Below are positions 1 to 8,700 of a stretch of DNA of 59,624 nucleotides, one piece after another; positions within the stretch are counted from its first letter, which is position 1; each line of letters opens with the position of its first letter. The stretch spans positions 2,724,280 to 2,783,903 of the forward strand of contig NZ_OESQ01000001.1 in NCBI RefSeq assembly GCF_900240245.1, given 5' to 3'. Origin of the DNA: Lachnoclostridium edouardi (GTDB lineage: Bacteria > Bacillota > Clostridia > Lachnospirales > Lachnospiraceae). Below the pieces are notes generated by a model that saw only the letters and a program-made list of their open reading frames with translations, was not told the origin of the DNA and did no database searches. Made by a program: the position numbers and the translations under genes.

Positions 1-72
1 GAATATGATCAGATGACACTGAAAGAGTATATTGACCCGTTTACGGGTGAGCCAGTAAAAGCAAACAAATAA
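1..72 (+). pseudogene. 3' tail of an unidentified open frame
   Basis: The 23 codons before TAA at 70-72 form a plausible protein tail ending DPFTGEPVKANK. The same tail at 50322-50393 extends upstream for another 28 codons with no start before a stop at 50235-50237. I do not recognise the family. It is part of the 211 bp repeat, so it may be a remnant that travels with it. Confidence 0.4.
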
Positions 73-75
73 AAT

Positions 76-205
76 AAGCCCTTTAGGGCTTAGTAGGTAA
101 ATGATGTTGCGCTTGGCGAACCTATTTCGGTGAGTCTTTAGACTCCAGTGCCGGTAACAGACCCTTATAGGGTCAAAGCAAGCCACCGGCTTAGCCGGTG
201 GTCTT
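76..205 (+). ncRNA. Candidate structured RNA, copy 1 (nuclease-associated omega/HEARO-like?)
   Basis: The sequence has a chain of strong hairpins: AAGCCC/GGGCTT (76-91), GAGTC/GACTC (132-145), ACCCT/AGGGT (161-173) and CCACCGGC/GCCGGTGG (183-201). A conserved-looking GGCGAACC segment lies in the middle. The layout resembles RNAs linked to IscB (HEARO) or TnpB transposon nucleases. That comparison is from memory and no nuclease gene adjoins either copy. It could instead be an attachment region or a MITE-like unit. Confidence 0.35.
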
Positions 206-211
206 GACTAT

Positions 212-386
212 CATAGAATGAGGAATATATGACGAATCACTGGCTGAGGTAAAGTATTCATTGAAGATTGAACCATAGGAAGCAGAAAGACCGATTGATA
301 AGCGTAAAAAAATGGCAAATAAAATCAAGGGTTTCAGGTTACAAGGAAGTATATTTTCAATTTGGCGGTATAGCCCCGTTCAAGGG
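212..386. other. Gap between the repeat and the recombinase gene
   Basis: No convincing gene is present. A short frame starts MANKIKG at 312, which matches how many siphophage tape-measure proteins begin, but the similarity stops after about seven residues. A hairpin at about 364-392 (TATAGCCC/GGGCTAT, then a T-run on the plus strand) overlaps the end of the minus-strand recombinase. The left end of the outer element should lie in this stretch. Confidence 0.4.
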
Positions 387-1940
387 CTATGCCGTCTTTT
401 CCTGTTTATTGGCTTCTTTCTGTTCTGTCTGCGGGTCAGTCGGCAAATAAATTTCTCCCACAAAGTTAAAGACAATATCTACTTTCTGAAAACGCTTGCC
501 GTCTATCTTCTCCGGCGCATGGACAACGATTTTTTTAATAAATTCATTAACGATAGTGGGCGTTAATTCGGTTATTCCCACATATTTGCGGATAATGGCG
601 GCAAAGCTGTCAAAGTCACTTTTATTCTGTTCGTAGGTATCGACTTCCTGTTGTTCTGCCTTTACCTTTTCTGTAAGTTCTTTCTGCTCTGCTTCATATT
701 CTGCGGACAGCTTCAAAAACCGCTCATGGCTGATTGTGCCGTTGATGTCGTCCTCATAAATCCGCTTGAAAATCCGGTCAAGTTCTGCAATCCGTTTTCT
801 TGCCTGCCCGACCTCACGCCGCTTGCGCTTCATGTCCTTTTCCGCTTCATCAAACCGCTGTTTCTGTATCAGTTCCATAAAAGCAGTAATGTCCTCATAG
901 AACAGGGCAGTTACGGCAAATATCCGGTTAAGAACGATTTTCCGCAGGACTTCTTCTCTGATGAAGTGTGCTGTACAATCTCCTGTATTGCTTTTATATC
1001 TTGCACAGCGGTAGTTGTCTTGTGAACCGTCAAAGCTCTTGCAGGTGGCAAAGTGCAGTTTACTTCCACAATCCGCACAGAATACCAAGCCGGAAAACAT
1101 TCCCTGCCGCTCTGCCTTTGTGGGGCGGCGTTTATTTGCCCTTAATTCCTGTACCCGTTCAAAGACAGCTTCTTCAACGATTGCTTCATGTGTATTGCGG
1201 AAAATCGCCTGCTGTTCCTTTGTTGTGGGAATACGCTTTTTCAGCTTGTGGGATTTGGAATAGCTTTTGAAGTTTACCGTATGCCCACAGTAGTCCATGC
1301 GTTCCAAAACTGTTACAATCGTGCTTTCATTCCAACTGTACGGATTATCGGGAAGTGGTTTCCCTTTCTGCTTTGCATAATAGGCGCGTGTTGTCAGCAC
1401 TTTATCCGCTTTCAGAGTTTTCGCTATCCGCATAGGTCCGTTTCCAGCAACGCATAAATCAAAAATCCTCTTTACCACAACGGCGGCTTCTTCATCTACA
1501 ATCCATTTCTTTCTGTCGTTTGGGTCTACCTTATAGCCGTAAGGCGGCTTAGTCAGATGTTCCCCTGCCATGCCCTGCGCTTTCTTGATTGCCCGTACCT
1601 TTTTACTGGTATCTTTGGCGTAGAAATCGTTAAACAGATTTCGGAAAGGGGTAAAATCATTGTCGCCCTTTGCACTGTCTACACCGTCATTGATTGCGAT
1701 ATAGCGCACATCTCTTTCAACGAAAAAGATTTCCGTATAGTAGCCGACTTTTAGATAGTCACGCCCCAAGCGGGACATATCCTTGACAATGACTGTCGCC
1801 ACATTTCCGGCTTCAATCTCTGCAATCATGCGGTTAAAATTCGGGCGGTCAAAGGTCACACCGGAAACGCCGTCATCAATGAAAAATACCGGATTGGTAA
1901 AGCCATTATCCGAAGCGTATTTTGACAGAACTGCTTTCTG
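387..1940 (-). pseudogene. tnpX: Large serine recombinase, 3' portion (interrupted gene)
   Basis: This is the main part of a Tn4451 TnpX-type site-specific recombinase that would excise and integrate the outer element. The visible frame begins inside the resolvase domain (DDGVSGVTFDRPNFNRM, then VIVKDMSRLGRDYL). It continues through the Recombinase domain, a zinc ribbon (CADCGSKLHF...CARY) and a coiled coil near the C terminus. The catalytic-serine segment is absent here. It lies at 15261-15359 on the same strand, and joining 15261 to 1940 gives one frame of 550 codons reading SNSIVNQ-KAVLSKYA. The GTG at 1859 is only an internal valine and not a true start. As it stands the gene cannot make an active enzyme. 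Confidence 0.9.
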
Positions 1941-1970
1941 GAAAGAGATTTGTCAAGGGTGTTTTCTCCA
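1939..1970. other. Attachment site at the left end of the inner 13.3 kb element
   Basis: The recombinase frame stops matching its family at TG (1939-1940). Element DNA then runs 15 bases to AGGGTG (1956-1961), followed by TTTTCTCCA. The right end mirrors this exactly: CACCCT (15238-15243), 15 bases, then TG (15259-15260). Joined, the two ends give a symmetric 50 bp attP. Confidence 0.85.
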
Positions 1971-2117
1971 CGATATATCACCCTATATCAAAAAGCCAAA
2001 TAAACATGCCAAAATATCGCTCAATATTACATCGTTCGCAAACATAATAATTGAGAAACCGACAAATTTCTGCTATACTTACTCTTATAACTGATTTTAT
2101 TTGGACGGAGGATTTTT

Positions 2118-2333
2118 ATGAAAGTCAGCTATAAGAAACTTTGGAAGCTATTGATAGACAAAGATATGAAAAAAAGAGATTTAGAAAGATGTGCTGGAAT
2201 TAGTCATTATACCATCAACAAATTAAATCATGGTGAAAATGTTACAACCGATATTCTTGGGAAGATTTGCAAGGCATTAGGGTGTACAATGAACGATATT
2301 ATGGAATTTATTGATGACGATTCTGCACAGTAA
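2118..2333 (+). CDS. Small XRE-family HTH regulator
   Basis: This 71-residue Cro/CI-type DNA-binding protein has a helix-turn-helix spanning about residues 15-50 (KRDLERCAGISHYTINKLN) and ends in an acidic tail (DDDSAQ). GGAGG lies eight bases before the ATG. Very similar short regulators sit beside type I restriction-modification or methylase genes in clostridial mobile elements. Here it overlaps the start of an hsdS fragment, so it probably survives from such a locus whose methylase gene is gone. Its target is unknown. Confidence 0.8.
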   Translation: MKVSYKKLWKLLIDKDMKKRDLERCAGISHYTINKLNHGENVTTDILGKICKALGCTMNDIMEFIDDDSAQ

Positions 2334-2724
2334 AAGCCTATTTTGTAAAAGCATTATGTGTGTGCGAAATGGCAGTAAAAGTCTTGTCGGAAAAACTGCT
2401 TTGATTCCAATTGATATGCCCAAGACAACATGGGGGGCATTTATGATGATTGTCCGGAGCAAACTAAATGACACATATATTTTTCACTATTTGAACAGTC
2501 AGATGTTCTTTTCTCAAGTCTTCAAAGATACGGGAACGGCAACGATCAACCAGATAACCAAAGGAATCCTGAACGAATGCAGGTTGCCGCTTCCACCCGT
2601 AGAGGAAAGAAAGAAAATCTCAAAAATGCTTTCTACCTTTGATGCCAAAATCTATAATGCTGAACGAACCTTATATGCACTGATGGAAACAAGGAAAGCC
2701 CTTCTGCAACAACTATTCATATAA
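2311..2724 (+). pseudogene. hsdS: HsdS specificity subunit, C-terminal fragment
   Basis: The frame from about 2340 matches the C-terminal half of a type I restriction-modification specificity subunit. It contains a second target-recognition domain piece (FIFHYLNSQ-like, then ATINQITKGILNECRLPLPP) and the conserved helix beginning EERKKISKML. The N-terminal recognition domain is missing, and no hsdM or hsdR is in the window. The ATG at 2311 lies in unrelated sequence. The last residues (LLQQLFI) are repeated by a second hsdS fragment running in from the opposite strand. Confidence 0.75.
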
Positions 2725-2875
2725 AAAGCTGTTGCAGTAATGCCTTGCGATGAACTTGCAATAGTTCAAGTTCTCTCATGCTCTGATCAATTCTGGCTGT
2801 AATTGCGTCGAAGGTTTCAATCAGTTTCTTTTGTGAGATCAAATCAGGGTATGAGAGCCGATGCCCTGATTTCAT
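2717..2875 (-). pseudogene. hsdS: Inverted HsdS C-terminal fragment
   Basis: On the minus strand the frame reads YPDLISQKKLIETFDAIT and then RKALLQQLFI-stop, which is the terminal helix of another HsdS. It converges tail to tail with the plus-strand fragment and overlaps it by eight bases. Tail-to-tail hsdS pieces are typical of invertible, phase-variable type I systems, but both copies here are too short to function. Confidence 0.6.
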
Positions 2876-3046
2876 AAGTCAATGAAGCTGAATTGGTTTT
2901 CATAAAGGTCAATATCGGCTGAATTTCCTGATTTTTAAGGGGCATGAATCTCCATGAAAAAACATGGTGCTCCATGCCGGTTTGGTACAGTAATGGTACA
3001 GTGATTTGGGTGCGCAATGAATGAAAACCCTGTGCAACAAATAATA
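2876..3046. other. Gap between hsdS remnants and lysR
   Basis: I see no gene here. The stretch contains GGTACAGTAATGGTACAG, a short direct repeat, and leads into a hairpin before the lysR gene. Confidence 0.4.
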
Positions 3047-3052
3047 GAGGCC

Positions 3053-3084
3053 GCTGCCTGCAATTTGCAGACAGCGGCCTTTTA
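3053..3084 (+). terminator. Hairpin terminator
   Basis: GGCCGCTG...CAGCGGCC with an inner TGCAA/TTGCA stem is followed by a T-rich run on the plus strand. It separates the hsdS remnants from the convergent lysR gene. Confidence 0.65.
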
Positions 3085-3100
3085 TATGTGGCAAAACCCT

Positions 3101-3985
3101 TTACTGCATCATTATATCATCCACATAACTCATCGCAAAATCCCGGAATTTCTTTGCAGCAGGTGATATGAGCATATCCGCCGGTGTTGCTATGCCGATT
3201 TCTACCATCTGCGGTGGATTTAATTCCATAAGGCAAACTTTTTTCCCGTCACTGCGTTCTTTGGATTCAATATAGTTGCTCAGACTCACACCCAGGCCAG
3301 CTTCGACCATTCTGTAGCTGGCATATGTGTCCTCTGTTTCGAACCTGACGTTGGGTTGTATACGGTTTCTTCTGAACATGCGGGCATTATCTGTATCCTG
3401 TCCTCTGAATGTCTCAATATATGATTCTGTTTCAAACATTTTTACAGGAAAGGAACCCAGTTTTACTATCTGACTTTCTGCCGAAACGATTGCAACCAGC
3501 GGATCATTAAATAAGTGATGCCAAGACACATCGCCGTCTCTTTTGCTGACAATGCAAAAATCCATTTCCTGCGCAGCAATCAATTTATACAATTCTGTGC
3601 TTTTGCCGGTAATAATCTTTACCTCGATTCCCGGATACTCATTGTTGAAAGCGGCAATGACATGAGAAAACCACCTGTAGTAAATGCTGTAGGCTGTTCC
3701 TACCATAACTGTGCCGGTTTGCGTTCCTAATACGTCCGACTTTATCTGTTTATATTTTTCATTAACTGCGATGAACTCTCTGTAAATAGGTATCATCATT
3801 TCACATTCTTTTGTGGCACGCACACCCTCTCGGCTGCGTATCAGCAAAGAGAATCCAGCATCGGTCTCCATAGAAGCCACCATGCGGCTGAGACCGGAAG
3901 GCGTATAGCCCAGTTTGTCAGCGGCAGCGGAAAAACTCCCACACTTCAATATTTCAAATAAAGCTTTGCATTTTTCTGTGTCCAT
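3101..3985 (-). CDS. LysR-family transcriptional regulator
   Basis: This full-length LysR protein of 294 residues has an N-terminal winged HTH (residues about 1-60, GSFSAAADKLGYTPSGLSRMV) followed by a periplasmic-binding-like effector domain from about residue 90. It is divergent from the drug/metabolite transporter gene at 4095 across a 109 bp gap, the usual arrangement in which a LysR protein controls the transporter beside it and itself. The inducer cannot be told from sequence. It lies inside the 13.3 kb inner element, so it is cargo. Confidence 0.88.
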   Translation of the reverse strand: MDTEKCKALFEILKCGSFSAAADKLGYTPSGLSRMVASMETDAGFSLLIRSREGVRATKECEMMIPIYREFIAVNEKYKQIKSDVLGTQTGTVMVGTAYSIYYRWFSHVIAAFNNEYPGIEVKIITGKSTELYKLIAAQEMDFCIVSKRDGDVSWHHLFNDPLVAIVSAESQIVKLGSFPVKMFETESYIETFRGQDTDNARMFRRNRIQPNVRFETEDTYASYRMVEAGLGVSLSNYIESKERSDGKKVCLMELNPPQMVEIGIATPADMLISPAAKKFRDFAMSYVDDIMMQ

Positions 3986-4094
3986 CGGCGACCTCTTTGA
4001 GTTTTTTTCAAAATAAAAGTGATTTTATTTCGCTTTACTCAAAGTATATATCAATTTTATAATAAAGACAATAGGCGAAAGGATTGATCATGCC

Positions 4095-4940
4095 ATGTCA
4101 GAAAAAAACGCAAAAGTTTTGTTAGCTTCTGTGATATTAGCAAGAAGTTCATCTTATGTTCTACAAAAAATCGGTCTTACAAATATTGATGTGTTCAATC
4201 TTATGGGCATCCGCTTTCTCTTGGCTTTTATTATCATGCTTTTGATTTTTAACAAGAAACTGCGCTATGCCGACAAATCCAGTGTGATTTCCGGTCTTAT
4301 CGTTGGAACCATCTATTTTGTTGTTATGTCGTTCGAGGTATTCAGTCTTAAGACTTGTGAGTCTTCAACTACCGCCTTTCTTGAAAACACTGCTATAGTA
4401 ATGGTGCCGCTTTTTGAAGCTCTCTTGCTAAAGAAAATGCCTCTGCCAAGGACAATAATCGGCTTTCTAATGGCCATAACTGGCGTTGCACTGATGACGT
4501 TGCGTGGAGCATCTATCTATTTCTCTGTTGGACATATTCTGGCGATAGGTGCTGCCGCTACTTATGCGGTGGCAATCATCATTACTGACCGTGTTTCTAA
4601 AAAAGCAAACGCTCTTGTTATTGGCATCGTCCAGCTTGGAACAATGGGAAGTTTATCTGTTATATCTTCTTTTTTGTTTGAAACTCCACACTTGCCGTCC
4701 GAGCCTATGTCTTGGTTTGCCATCGTTTTGCTGGCTCTTGTTTGTAGCTGTTTCGGTTTTACATTACAACCGGTTGCCCAGAAGTACACGTCTGCAGAAA
4801 CTACAGGTCTCTACTGTGCTTTCGGTCCATTAGGTGCTGGGGTTCTCGGATGGATTTGCCTTGGTGAAGCCCTCAGCATCTTGGCGCTGATTGGAGCCGT
4901 TTTAATTCTTCTAAGCATTGTTCTAGTGCAGAAGGGCTAA
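4095..4940 (+). CDS. EamA/DMT-superfamily transporter
   Basis: This integral membrane protein of 281 residues has about ten hydrophobic helices arranged as two EamA repeats (roughly residues 5-135 and 145-280). Such carriers export amino acids, nucleobases or drugs, but the substrate is not predictable here. The chosen start (ATG TCA GAA) has AAAGGA upstream. It pairs with the divergent LysR gene, which probably regulates it. The last four bases overlap the end of the minus-strand SLOG remnant. Confidence 0.88.
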   Translation: MSEKNAKVLLASVILARSSSYVLQKIGLTNIDVFNLMGIRFLLAFIIMLLIFNKKLRYADKSSVISGLIVGTIYFVVMSFEVFSLKTCESSTTAFLENTAIVMVPLFEALLLKKMPLPRTIIGFLMAITGVALMTLRGASIYFSVGHILAIGAAATYAVAIIITDRVSKKANALVIGIVQLGTMGSLSVISSFLFETPHLPSEPMSWFAIVLLALVCSCFGFTLQPVAQKYTSAETTGLYCAFGPLGAGVLGWICLGEALSILALIGAVLILLSIVLVQKG

Positions 4941-5278
4941 AAGGTGCTATGCGGATTTGACGCAGCAAGGTTTTCAATTCTTATGAGCCCCTTTCTTTCT
5001 CTGGCTTGAGCGTATTCCAATAAGTTTCGTGCGTTGCTTGCAGGATGCCAGACGTAGTCAATCAGAAAATCACTGCTGTCAACCATGTATTTGTTCGCAC
5101 GGACGATTGCCAGTTTTCGGGGGACTTTCTCCATGTCAGGAGGATAAAACGTATCATCATACCCATCGGGGGCGTTGACACTTCGCTTAGATGGGTGATA
5201 GGGCAAAAGGATAGATAGAGTTATGTTCGGATATTGGTATTCTTCCGTGTGACACGCTCTGCAAAATCTGAAAGTTTC
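4937..5278 (-). pseudogene. SLOG/DUF1273-family protein, C-terminal remnant
   Basis: The frame ends with a segment typical of the SLOG-fold DUF1273 (YpsA-like) family: YHPSKR, GYDDTFYPPDMEKVPRK, ANKYMVDSSDFLI, WHPASNARNLLEYA. It can be read upstream to a stop at about 5279 without a suitable start, and the N-terminal half expected for a protein of about 180 residues is missing. It ends against the upstream region of the tyrosine recombinase, so a rearrangement probably removed the front. Confidence 0.7.
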
Positions 5279-5374
5279 TCAGCTTTCCATGGCTCATCGA
5301 AGCCCGGAAACCGGAGTTTCGGGCGCTTCTCAAGACCGTTACTTGAGGATGGAAATGCACATCTTCGTCCTCCA

Positions 5375-5400
5375 CGTGATAATAATCGTGGAGGTGGTCA
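5375..5400. promoter_or_regulatory. Hairpin before the tyrosine recombinase
   Basis: CCTCCACG...CGTGGAGG forms a perfect 8 bp stem whose right arm contains the GGAGG ribosome binding site of the gene at 5403. Folding would hide that site, so translational control is possible. Confidence 0.5.
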
Positions 5401-5402
5401 AC

Positions 5403-6350
5403 ATGACTAACAATACACAATTCAAGACGCTATTGAACACTTGGCTAAATCAAAAGAAGCCGATGATCACACCGTCAACCCATGCCAGTTTTACGCTGAT
5501 AGCCGAAAATCACTTAATACCTCACTTCGGTAAGCGGAAGATCGGCAGCATTACCGAGCCGGACATTCAGAGCTACATATCGTATCTTTACGAGTACGGG
5601 CGGCTGGATAAGTCCGGCGGTCTCACTGTGAAGACCATACGAGATGTGATTCTCGTGCTGCGGCTTGCTATGGAATATGCCTACAAGGAAAGAGCGATAC
5701 CACTGCTCAACTGGGACCTGATAGAATACCCCAAAGAGTTGGGAATAAAAAAGGTCGTTTCTCTGTCCAAGGATCAAGAGCAAGCTCTAATTCAGTGTAT
5801 ATACATCAACCTGAACCGGAAGACCGCCGGCATACTCATTGCACTGTTTACCGGTGTGCGGATTGGTGAACTCTGCGGCTTACAGATGAAGGACATTTCG
5901 TTGACAGATAAAACCATCAGCATCAACAAAACCGTTCAGCGCATCTATGACAAGAAAAAGGGAGAGTCCTATCTGCACATAGGGCCGCCGAAGACCAAGA
6001 CATCAGCTCGAACAATTCCCGTACCGTCTTTGCTCATGAACATTATCAAGAAGTTTTATACGGAAAATCCCAACCATTACTTCTTGACTGGCAAAACAAA
6101 GCCGACAGAGCCTCGAACTTACAGGCAGTTCTTTTCCCGTTTTTTGAAACGAAATGGGCTGCAAAAGGTAAAGTTCCACGAGATACGGCATACATTTGCC
6201 GTAAGAGCCATTGAAATACCAGAGTTTGATGTGAAATCTCTCTCTGAAATTCTCGGACATAAAAATGTGTCTTTTACTCTCAATGTATATGGCAGTGCCA
6301 ACTTGCAGCAAAAGGTAAAGTGTATGAATTTGTTAAATGATCTTTTATAA
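5403..6350 (+). CDS. Tyrosine recombinase/integrase
   Basis: This 315-residue phage-type integrase has an N-terminal SAM-like DNA-binding domain (about residues 1-100) and a catalytic domain with the expected residues: Arg in TGVRIGELCGL, the box HEIRHTF, His in LGHKNVSFT, and the nucleophile in NVYGS. The start is placed at the ATG preceded by GTGGAGGTGG rather than an upstream in-frame ATG that overlaps the hairpin. It may act on DNA in this element or, as in some gut Firmicutes, invert hsdS sequences, since hsdS remnants lie 2.5 kb away. That link is inference. Confidence 0.9.
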   Translation: MTNNTQFKTLLNTWLNQKKPMITPSTHASFTLIAENHLIPHFGKRKIGSITEPDIQSYISYLYEYGRLDKSGGLTVKTIRDVILVLRLAMEYAYKERAIPLLNWDLIEYPKELGIKKVVSLSKDQEQALIQCIYINLNRKTAGILIALFTGVRIGELCGLQMKDISLTDKTISINKTVQRIYDKKKGESYLHIGPPKTKTSARTIPVPSLLMNIIKKFYTENPNHYFLTGKTKPTEPRTYRQFFSRFLKRNGLQKVKFHEIRHTFAVRAIEIPEFDVKSLSEILGHKNVSFTLNVYGSANLQQKVKCMNLLNDLL

Positions 6351-6379
6351 GGTCATCTTGGGTGAGCAGGAACGGTGGG

Positions 6380-8074
6380 TTACCGTTCCTGCTCACTCTT
6401 TTTCTTTTGAAGAGTCTGCTGCTCCTTCTGCGCCTGTCGCATCATTCTCCGTACCGCCTGTCGCTCCATATCCTCATGAAGCATACGGGAAACCGCCTTT
6501 TTGCTGTCAAACATCAGCAGCGGGCTGTACTTCTCGCCGTAGACCTGCTGTGCCCGGCTCTCCGCTTCCTGCTCCTTACCGGGGCGGATAGCCTGCCTTG
6601 CTTCATACAGCTGCACCGGATCAACGCTCTGTGCCTGCTCCCGAAGTCCGGCATACTCGTTCAGGGCAGCGTCCAACTCGGCAGAATATTTCTGTTCCTG
6701 TTCTTCCAACCGTTTTAGGCTCTGTTCCATAGCTACAATGTCTTTGGGAAATTTATCGGCGGCATCTTCCTCGGTATATGCCAGCGATGCCAGAAGCAGA
6801 TTTTTCTCCGAACGCAGTTCCTCCAAATCCTCCGTCAGAGCCGCAATCTTAGCCGCCAGTTCCCGGTGCCGGAATACATGAACCGCAGAGAGTGCCTTTT
6901 TTTCGGAAAGCAGACTGCGGCGCTCCTTCGTCTTATCCCGAATGTCCTTTGCAAGCTGATTGTACTGTGCGAGGGCAGGGCGCAGTGTATTCAGCGAAGT
7001 GTTCAGGCGTTCCTTGCCTTTGCGGAGATACCCCAGCTGATAGCAGAACAGCAGTAGATTTTTACGCAGATTCTCCATGGCCTCAACAAGCGCCGGTAGG
7101 GTGCTTTTAACTGCCTGCGCCAGCTTTTTGACCTGTCCTCTCAGCTCCCGGAGCAGGACATTGTCGGCCTTGATCTGCCGGTTCAGTTCGCACCGGTCAG
7201 AGATAATGCCCTTTTTCTCCATGGCTCTGGCAACCACCCCCTCATGGACCGTAGGCCGCTCCAGCAGGCCACGTTCGGCATGGCTGCGGTGGTCGATGCG
7301 TTCTTCGTGCCCGGTGCGCTCCAGATAGTGGTTTGCCACATCCGCCCATGCAGCCCGCCACAAAACAAGCTGCTCGTCGCTGTTCCAGCGTTCTGTGATG
7401 GGATTTTGCCTGCCATATTTGGTGCTTTTAGGATATTTGGATACCCGTTCATAGCCCTGCGCCTGCGCTGCGGACGGGGCCATATACACCTTCTTTTTTC
7501 CCACTTTGTACTGGTACTGTTTCTCCCAGCCGTCGGCCTGTGCCTGTTTGAACTCAGCGGCGGTAAAGCCCCGTTCTTCGCCGTCTTTGACGCAGAGATA
7601 TTCTTTCTCGGTCTTGTACTGCCATTTTCCCTTTTCATCCAGCGGGCGCACCGTCAGCAGGATATGGGCATGGGGATTGTGTCCGGGAGGATACGGGTCA
7701 TGGATAGCAGCATCCGCGCACATTCCGTCTGCCACAAACTGCTCCTTGATGAAATCTTGCAGAAGCTGGATTTGTTTCTCCCGGCTCAGTTCTATGGGAA
7801 GCGCCGCCACAAATTCACGTGCGAGGCGGCTGTCCTTTGCAGTTTCGGTTTCCTCCACGGCATTCCACAGGGTTTCCCGATCCTGCCACTCTGCGGGGGC
7901 GGTGGCTGGCAGAAAAACCTGCCGCCACCCAAGGCCCTGTTTGCGGGTGTAGTCGTGCTGCACCCCGTCATACTCGTTGTGCATCCGGGAACAGCTCAGA
8001 TAGGCCGCAGCAGCTACGGCGGAGCGTCCGGCTCCACGGCTGACTATCTTAGCCTCCAAATGATAAATCGCCAT
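6380..8074 (-). CDS. mobL: MobA/MobL-family relaxase
   Basis: This 564-residue mobilisation relaxase of the MobQ type nicks its oriT and leads the single strand to the recipient during conjugation. The N terminus (MAIYHLEAKIVSRGAGRSAVAAAAY) holds the catalytic-tyrosine region, and the metal-binding triad is seen in PGHNPHAHILLTVRPL near residue 135. The C-terminal 250 residues are a long coiled coil rich in K, E and R. The gene reads away from a candidate oriT at 8408-8460. No mating-pore genes are present, so the element must borrow a conjugation machine from elsewhere. Confidence 0.93.
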   Translation of the reverse strand: MAIYHLEAKIVSRGAGRSAVAAAAYLSCSRMHNEYDGVQHDYTRKQGLGWRQVFLPATAPAEWQDRETLWNAVEETETAKDSRLAREFVAALPIELSREKQIQLLQDFIKEQFVADGMCADAAIHDPYPPGHNPHAHILLTVRPLDEKGKWQYKTEKEYLCVKDGEERGFTAAEFKQAQADGWEKQYQYKVGKKKVYMAPSAAQAQGYERVSKYPKSTKYGRQNPITERWNSDEQLVLWRAAWADVANHYLERTGHEERIDHRSHAERGLLERPTVHEGVVARAMEKKGIISDRCELNRQIKADNVLLRELRGQVKKLAQAVKSTLPALVEAMENLRKNLLLFCYQLGYLRKGKERLNTSLNTLRPALAQYNQLAKDIRDKTKERRSLLSEKKALSAVHVFRHRELAAKIAALTEDLEELRSEKNLLLASLAYTEEDAADKFPKDIVAMEQSLKRLEEQEQKYSAELDAALNEYAGLREQAQSVDPVQLYEARQAIRPGKEQEAESRAQQVYGEKYSPLLMFDSKKAVSRMLHEDMERQAVRRMMRQAQKEQQTLQKKKSEQER

Positions 8075-8096
8075 AAATCACCTTGTCCTTTCTGAA

Positions 8097-8296
8097 AGGG
8101 GTGCCCGAAACAGGGCACCCTTGTTTTCGCTCAGTGCGTCGTGAAATACGACGCACCACCAGCAGGGGCGGAACGATTCGTTCCACCCCTGTATCTGTGT
8201 CAAGCTGCCGGTGGCAGGTTGACGCAGGCAGGCGGCGGGATGGGGTGGCAATATACCACCCCATGAACAGGGGCTTCCAAAACGGAAACCCCTGCG
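8097..8296. repeat. Train of six short hairpins upstream of mobL
   Basis: Six consecutive perfect or near-perfect hairpins of different sequence occur in 200 bp: GGGTGCCC (8099-8120), TGCGTCGT (8135-8155), GGGGcGGAACGA (8165-8189), GTCAAgCTGCC (8199-8223), ATGGGGTGG (8240-8263) and CAGGGGcTTCC (8269-8294). No plausible protein is encoded. They lie between the relaxase start and the nic region. Confidence 0.8.
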
Positions 8297-8407
8297 TCGA
8301 CTGCATGGGCAAGGCTGGCAGTTTGGCAGAAATGCAGCCTTGTCCAGCGGCTCCCGCAGGAGTCGCAATCCCCCTCGGAGAGCGCACGTGCCCGACCAAC
8401 GGGAGGG

Positions 8408-8460
8408 CTACCACCGCCTGCTTTAGCAGGTGGTGAGTAAGTGCGCCCTTCGGGAAAAAG
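8408..8460 (+). other. oriT: oriT with MobQ-type nic region
   Basis: An imperfect inverted repeat (CCACCGCCTGC...GCAGGTGG, 8411-8433) is followed by TAAGTGCGCCCTT at 8438-8450. That core matches the RSF1010/R1162-type nic site, in which cleavage falls near GCGCCC. It lies between mobL and the DUF3847 gene, a usual location for oriT. Confidence 0.8.
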
Positions 8461-8493
8461 AAAAAGCGACCGATAGCCGGTCGCTCATAAAAA

Positions 8494-8700
8494 TCATCGG
8501 ATTGGTTTGAATACTTCGCATAAAAAATCCTCCAACTGTTCCAAAGTCATCTGTGTTGTCTGCGGTAATGCTTTCTCTAAAATCGCACCTTCCTGAATCA
8601 GCCGCCGTGTCCGTGCTTTTCGCTCTTTCTGTCGGTCACGCATCTGTGCTTCTTCCAATCTATGCTTCGCCTGCAAAAGCTTCTTTTCATTTTCTGTCAT
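8494..8700 (-). CDS. DUF3847-type small mobilisation-associated protein
   Basis: This 68-residue, highly charged protein (MTENEKKLLQAKHRLEEAQ, later TLEQLEDFLCEVF) resembles DUF3847 proteins found beside relaxase genes in clostridial mobilisable elements, so it may be a relaxosome accessory protein. The start at 8700 has GAAAGGA upstream. A longer in-frame extension to 8769 lacks a good ribosome binding site. It is on the far side of oriT from mobL and on the same strand. Confidence 0.7.
   Translation of the reverse strand: MTENEKKLLQAKHRLEEAQMRDRQKERKARTRRLIQEGAILEKALPQTTQMTLEQLEDFLCEVFKPIR

Larger units (their letters stand above)
1..211 (+). repeat. 211 bp direct repeat, copy 1
   Basis: Bases 1-211 recur at 50322-50532 with a single mismatch (G198 versus A50519). 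The unit holds the last 23 codons of an open frame (stop 70-72) followed by four hairpins. The true left limit cannot be seen because the window begins inside the repeat. Beginning exactly in a repeat is also what an assembly break would produce. Confidence 0.95.

Noticed and set aside
312..566. Plus-strand frame starting MANKIKG, like a phage tape-measure protein
   Set aside because: Only about seven residues fit, and the rest reads through the end of the recombinase on the other strand. Kept only as a hint of a prophage flank.
5403..6350. Tyrosine recombinase as the enzyme that inserted the 13.3 kb element
   Set aside because: The element ends are symmetric with a two-base core, as for serine recombinases. 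Tyrosine recombinases normally leave a longer core repeat.
8083..8436. Overlapping open frames on both strands between mobL and the DUF3847 gene
   Set aside because: They run through a series of palindromes, so both strands stay open by symmetry. No ribosome binding site or recognisable protein is present.
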